Below are positions 6,526-8,101 of a stretch of DNA of 8,101 nucleotides, piece after piece; positions within the stretch are counted from its first letter, which is position 1, and every line of letters begins with the position of its first letter. This DNA comes from Halomonas halophila (GTDB lineage Bacteria; Pseudomonadota; Gammaproteobacteria; Pseudomonadales; Halomonadaceae), in NCBI GenBank assembly GCA_002433675.1, contig DJIP01000337.1:192-8292 (forward strand), given 5' to 3'. The notes under the pieces are model-generated. The model worked only from the letters and a program-made list of their open reading frames with translations. It searched no databases and had not been told where the DNA came from. A program made the translations under genes and the position numbers.

Positions 6526-7446
6526 ATGAACCGCAACGTCATTCTGACCTGCGCCGTGACCGGCGCCGGCGACACCACCGGCAAGAGCGACAAGGTACCG
6601 GTCACCCCCGAGCAAATCGCCAACGACTGCATCGAGGCCGCCAAGGCGGGTGCCAGCATCGCCCACATCCACGTGCGCGATCCCGAGACCGGTGGCGTCA
6701 GCCACTCGCTGGATCACTTCCGTGAGGTGATGGAGCGGGTGCGCGAGGCCGACACCGACATCGTCATGAACATCACCGCCGGCGGCGGCGGGGACTGGAT
6801 TCCGGACAGTCAGGATCCGACCCGTGGCGGCCCCGGCACCGACATCCAGACCCCAGCCCAGCGCCATGAACCGGTGGGCGAGCTGCTGCCCGAGCTGTGC
6901 ACCCTGGACTGCGGCAGCCTCAACTTTGGCGACATGATCTACGTCAACTCCGCCGACTGGCTGCGTGAACACGCCCGCCTGGTGCAGGCCGCCGGGGTCA
7001 AGCCGGAGCTCGAGTGCTTCGACCTGGGCCATGTCTGGTTTGCCCGCCAGCTCCAAGCCGAAGGCCTGATCGACGGAGACCCGCTCTACCAGCTGTGCCT
7101 GGGCATCCCCTGGGGCGCCGAGGCCGACACCGAGACCATGCTGGCCATGCGCAACAAGCTGCCGACCAACGCCAACTGGGCGGCCTTCGGCATCGGTCGC
7201 CACCAGATGCCCATGGCCGCCCAGGCGGTACTGCTCGGCGGCCACGCCCGCGTCGGCCTCGAGGACAACCTCTACCTGGAAAAAGGGGTGCTGGCCTCCA
7301 ACGCCCAGCTGGTCGAAAAGGCGGATCGGATGATCAACCACCTTGGCGGGCGCGTGATGACCCCGGCCGAGACTCGCCGATTCCTCAAGCTGCGTGATCC
7401 GTCCACCGGCCAGGTCGCCGGCGCCACCACCGGAGGTGAAGCATGA
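6526..7446 (+). CDS. cdhC: BKACE-family 3-dehydrocarnitine:acetyl-CoA trimethylamine transferase
   Basis: Beta-keto acid cleavage enzyme (formerly DUF849) of 306 residues, a zinc-dependent TIM-barrel enzyme. In this context it most likely condenses 3-dehydrocarnitine with acetyl-CoA to give betainyl-CoA and acetoacetate. The zinc ligands are visible: His47 and His49 in AHIHVRDP and Glu246 in VGLEDNLY. Other family motifs are TAGGGG (84-89), ECFDLGH (163-169) and GIGRHQMP (222-229). The acidic residue that binds the substrate amino group in the lysine-fermentation enzyme Kce (TGAE) is replaced by TGAG (12-15) followed by an insertion, in line with a different, quaternary-amine substrate. AGGAG stands six bases before the ATG. 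The stop overlaps the next start as ATGA, so the two are translationally coupled. The carnitine assignment rests mainly on the neighbour; the BKACE family itself is certain. Confidence 0.88.
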   Translation: MNRNVILTCAVTGAGDTTGKSDKVPVTPEQIANDCIEAAKAGASIAHIHVRDPETGGVSHSLDHFREVMERVREADTDIVMNITAGGGGDWIPDSQDPTRGGPGTDIQTPAQRHEPVGELLPELCTLDCGSLNFGDMIYVNSADWLREHARLVQAAGVKPELECFDLGHVWFARQLQAEGLIDGDPLYQLCLGIPWGAEADTETMLAMRNKLPTNANWAAFGIGRHQMPMAAQAVLLGGHARVGLEDNLYLEKGVLASNAQLVEKADRMINHLGGRVMTPAETRRFLKLRDPSTGQVAGATTGGEA

Positions 7447-8101
7447 AACAGCTATCCGTCATCGGTACCGGCGTCATCGGCAACGGCTGGATCGCCCGCG
7501 CCCTGGCCAGCGGCTGGCGTGTCGCCGCCTTTGACCCCGACCCCAGGGCCGAGGCGCGCACCCGTGCCTTCGTCGACAATGCCTGGCCGTCGCTGGAAAA
7601 GCTGGGCCTGGCCGAGGGCGCAAGCCCCGACAACCTGCGCTTTGCGACCTCGCTGGAAGCGGCGGTGGACGGTGCCGACCTGATCCAGGAAAACGTGCCC
7701 GAACGCCTCGAGCTCAAGCGCAGCATCCTCGCTCAGATCGACGCCGCGGCACCGCCTGAAGTGCTGATCGGCTCCTCGACCTCCGGCTTCAAGCCCAGCG
7801 ACCTGCAACAGGACTGTCAGCACGCACCGGGCAGGATCATCGTCGCCCATCCCTTCAATCCGGTGTATCTGCTGCCGCTGGTCGAGCTGGTCGGCGGCGA
7901 AGCCACCCAGGCCGAGCACACCGAGCGGGCCAAGGCGCTGTACCAGGCCCTCGACATGCGCCCGCTGGTGGTGCGTCGCGAGATCGAAGGGCATATCGCC
8001 GATCGCCTGATGGAAGCGCTGTGGCGGGAATCGCTGCATCTGGTCAACGACGGTGTCGCCACCACCGAAGAGATCGACGCCGCCGTGGTCTACGGCTGCG
8101 G
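7443..8101 (+). CDS. cdhA: L-carnitine dehydrogenase, 5' part (runs off the window)
   Basis: NAD-dependent dehydrogenase that oxidises L-carnitine to 3-dehydrocarnitine, a relative of 3-hydroxyacyl-CoA dehydrogenases. The 219 complete codons seen cover the Rossmann domain and the start of the C-terminal helical domain. The nucleotide loop GTGVIGNG is at 8-15 and Asp31 at the end of the second strand favours NAD over NADP. The catalytic pair is His136 (AHPFNP) and Glu148 (VELVGG), 12 apart as in the family, with Ser and Thr residues at 111-114. [17 protein letters not shown] (180-196) is characteristic of carnitine dehydrogenases; here Asp187 stands about where acyl-CoA dehydrogenases of this fold have Asn. 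GGAGGTG precedes the start, which overlaps the cdhC stop by four bases. The 3' end is missing, so I cannot say whether it is the ~320-residue form or the longer thioesterase fusion. Confidence 0.92.
   Translation, partial: MKQLSVIGTGVIGNGWIARALASGWRVAAFDPDPRAEARTRAFVDNAWPSLEKLGLAEGASPDNLRFATSLEAAVDGADLIQENVPERLELKRSILAQIDAAAPPEVLIGSSTSGFKPSDLQQDCQHAPGRIIVAHPFNPVYLLPLVELVGGEATQAEHTERAKALYQALDMRPLVVRREIEGHIADRLMEALWRESLHLVNDGVATTEEIDAAVVYGC

Noticed and set aside
6451..7341. Minus-strand open frame of 296 codons opposite cdhC
   Set aside because: It is the antisense shadow of the BKACE gene, rich in Gly, Ala, Val and His from reversed GC-rich codons, with no recognisable motif.
7452..8039. Minus-strand open frame of 195 codons opposite cdhA
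   Set aside because: Antisense to the carnitine dehydrogenase, which is clearly real from its Rossmann and catalytic motifs.

Overview
The window looks like chromosome of a high-GC gammaproteobacterium, most likely a member of the Halomonadaceae (Halomonas or a close relative). The reasons are strong G/C third-position preference, clear Shine-Dalgarno sites, Pseudomonas-like protein types (a ~405-residue ArgG, DEDDh RNase T, CGFS glutaredoxin), a Pseudomonas-like argG / rnt / grxD / argF neighbourhood as I remember it, and carnitine catabolism genes. The genus is an inference; no rRNA or other taxonomic marker is present.

Layout. Bases 1-56 hold four degenerate tandem copies of a 14-bp unit. 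A Gtt1-like glutathione S-transferase (101-775, minus) follows. It is separated by a good terminator (897-920) from an argG / HlyU-like pair (minus, probably cotranscribed). A divergent promoter region (2491-2696) separates argG from rnt (plus), which ends at a strong 15-bp-stem terminator. grxD (minus) and argF (plus) diverge from 3894-4130. After argF comes an unrecognised 100-residue protein with a winged-helix-like C-terminal half, whose start codon abuts a perfect inverted repeat. The 276-bp gap 5439-5714 is full of short tandem repeats and hairpins. Next is an AhpD/carboxymuconolactone-decarboxylase-fold protein (minus), divergent from a carnitine operon (plus): a BKACE-family dehydrocarnitine cleavage enzyme (cdhC-like) translationally coupled by ATGA to an L-carnitine dehydrogenase (cdhA-like) that runs off the window.

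How the genes work together. ArgF and ArgG catalyse consecutive steps of arginine biosynthesis (ornithine to citrulline to argininosuccinate) but are transcribed separately. CdhA and CdhC oxidise L-carnitine to 3-dehydrocarnitine and then transfer the betainyl part to CoA, on the way to glycine betaine. In a halophile that product could serve as an osmolyte as well as a carbon and nitrogen source.

The window is mostly ordinary core genome. The parts most worth a second look are the small winged-helix-like gene with its inverted repeat at the start codon, the ArgR/CdhR-type direct repeat upstream of the carnitine operon, several perfect palindromes in promoter regions, and the repeat-rich gap. 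I do not see convincing evidence of an entirely new multi-gene system.
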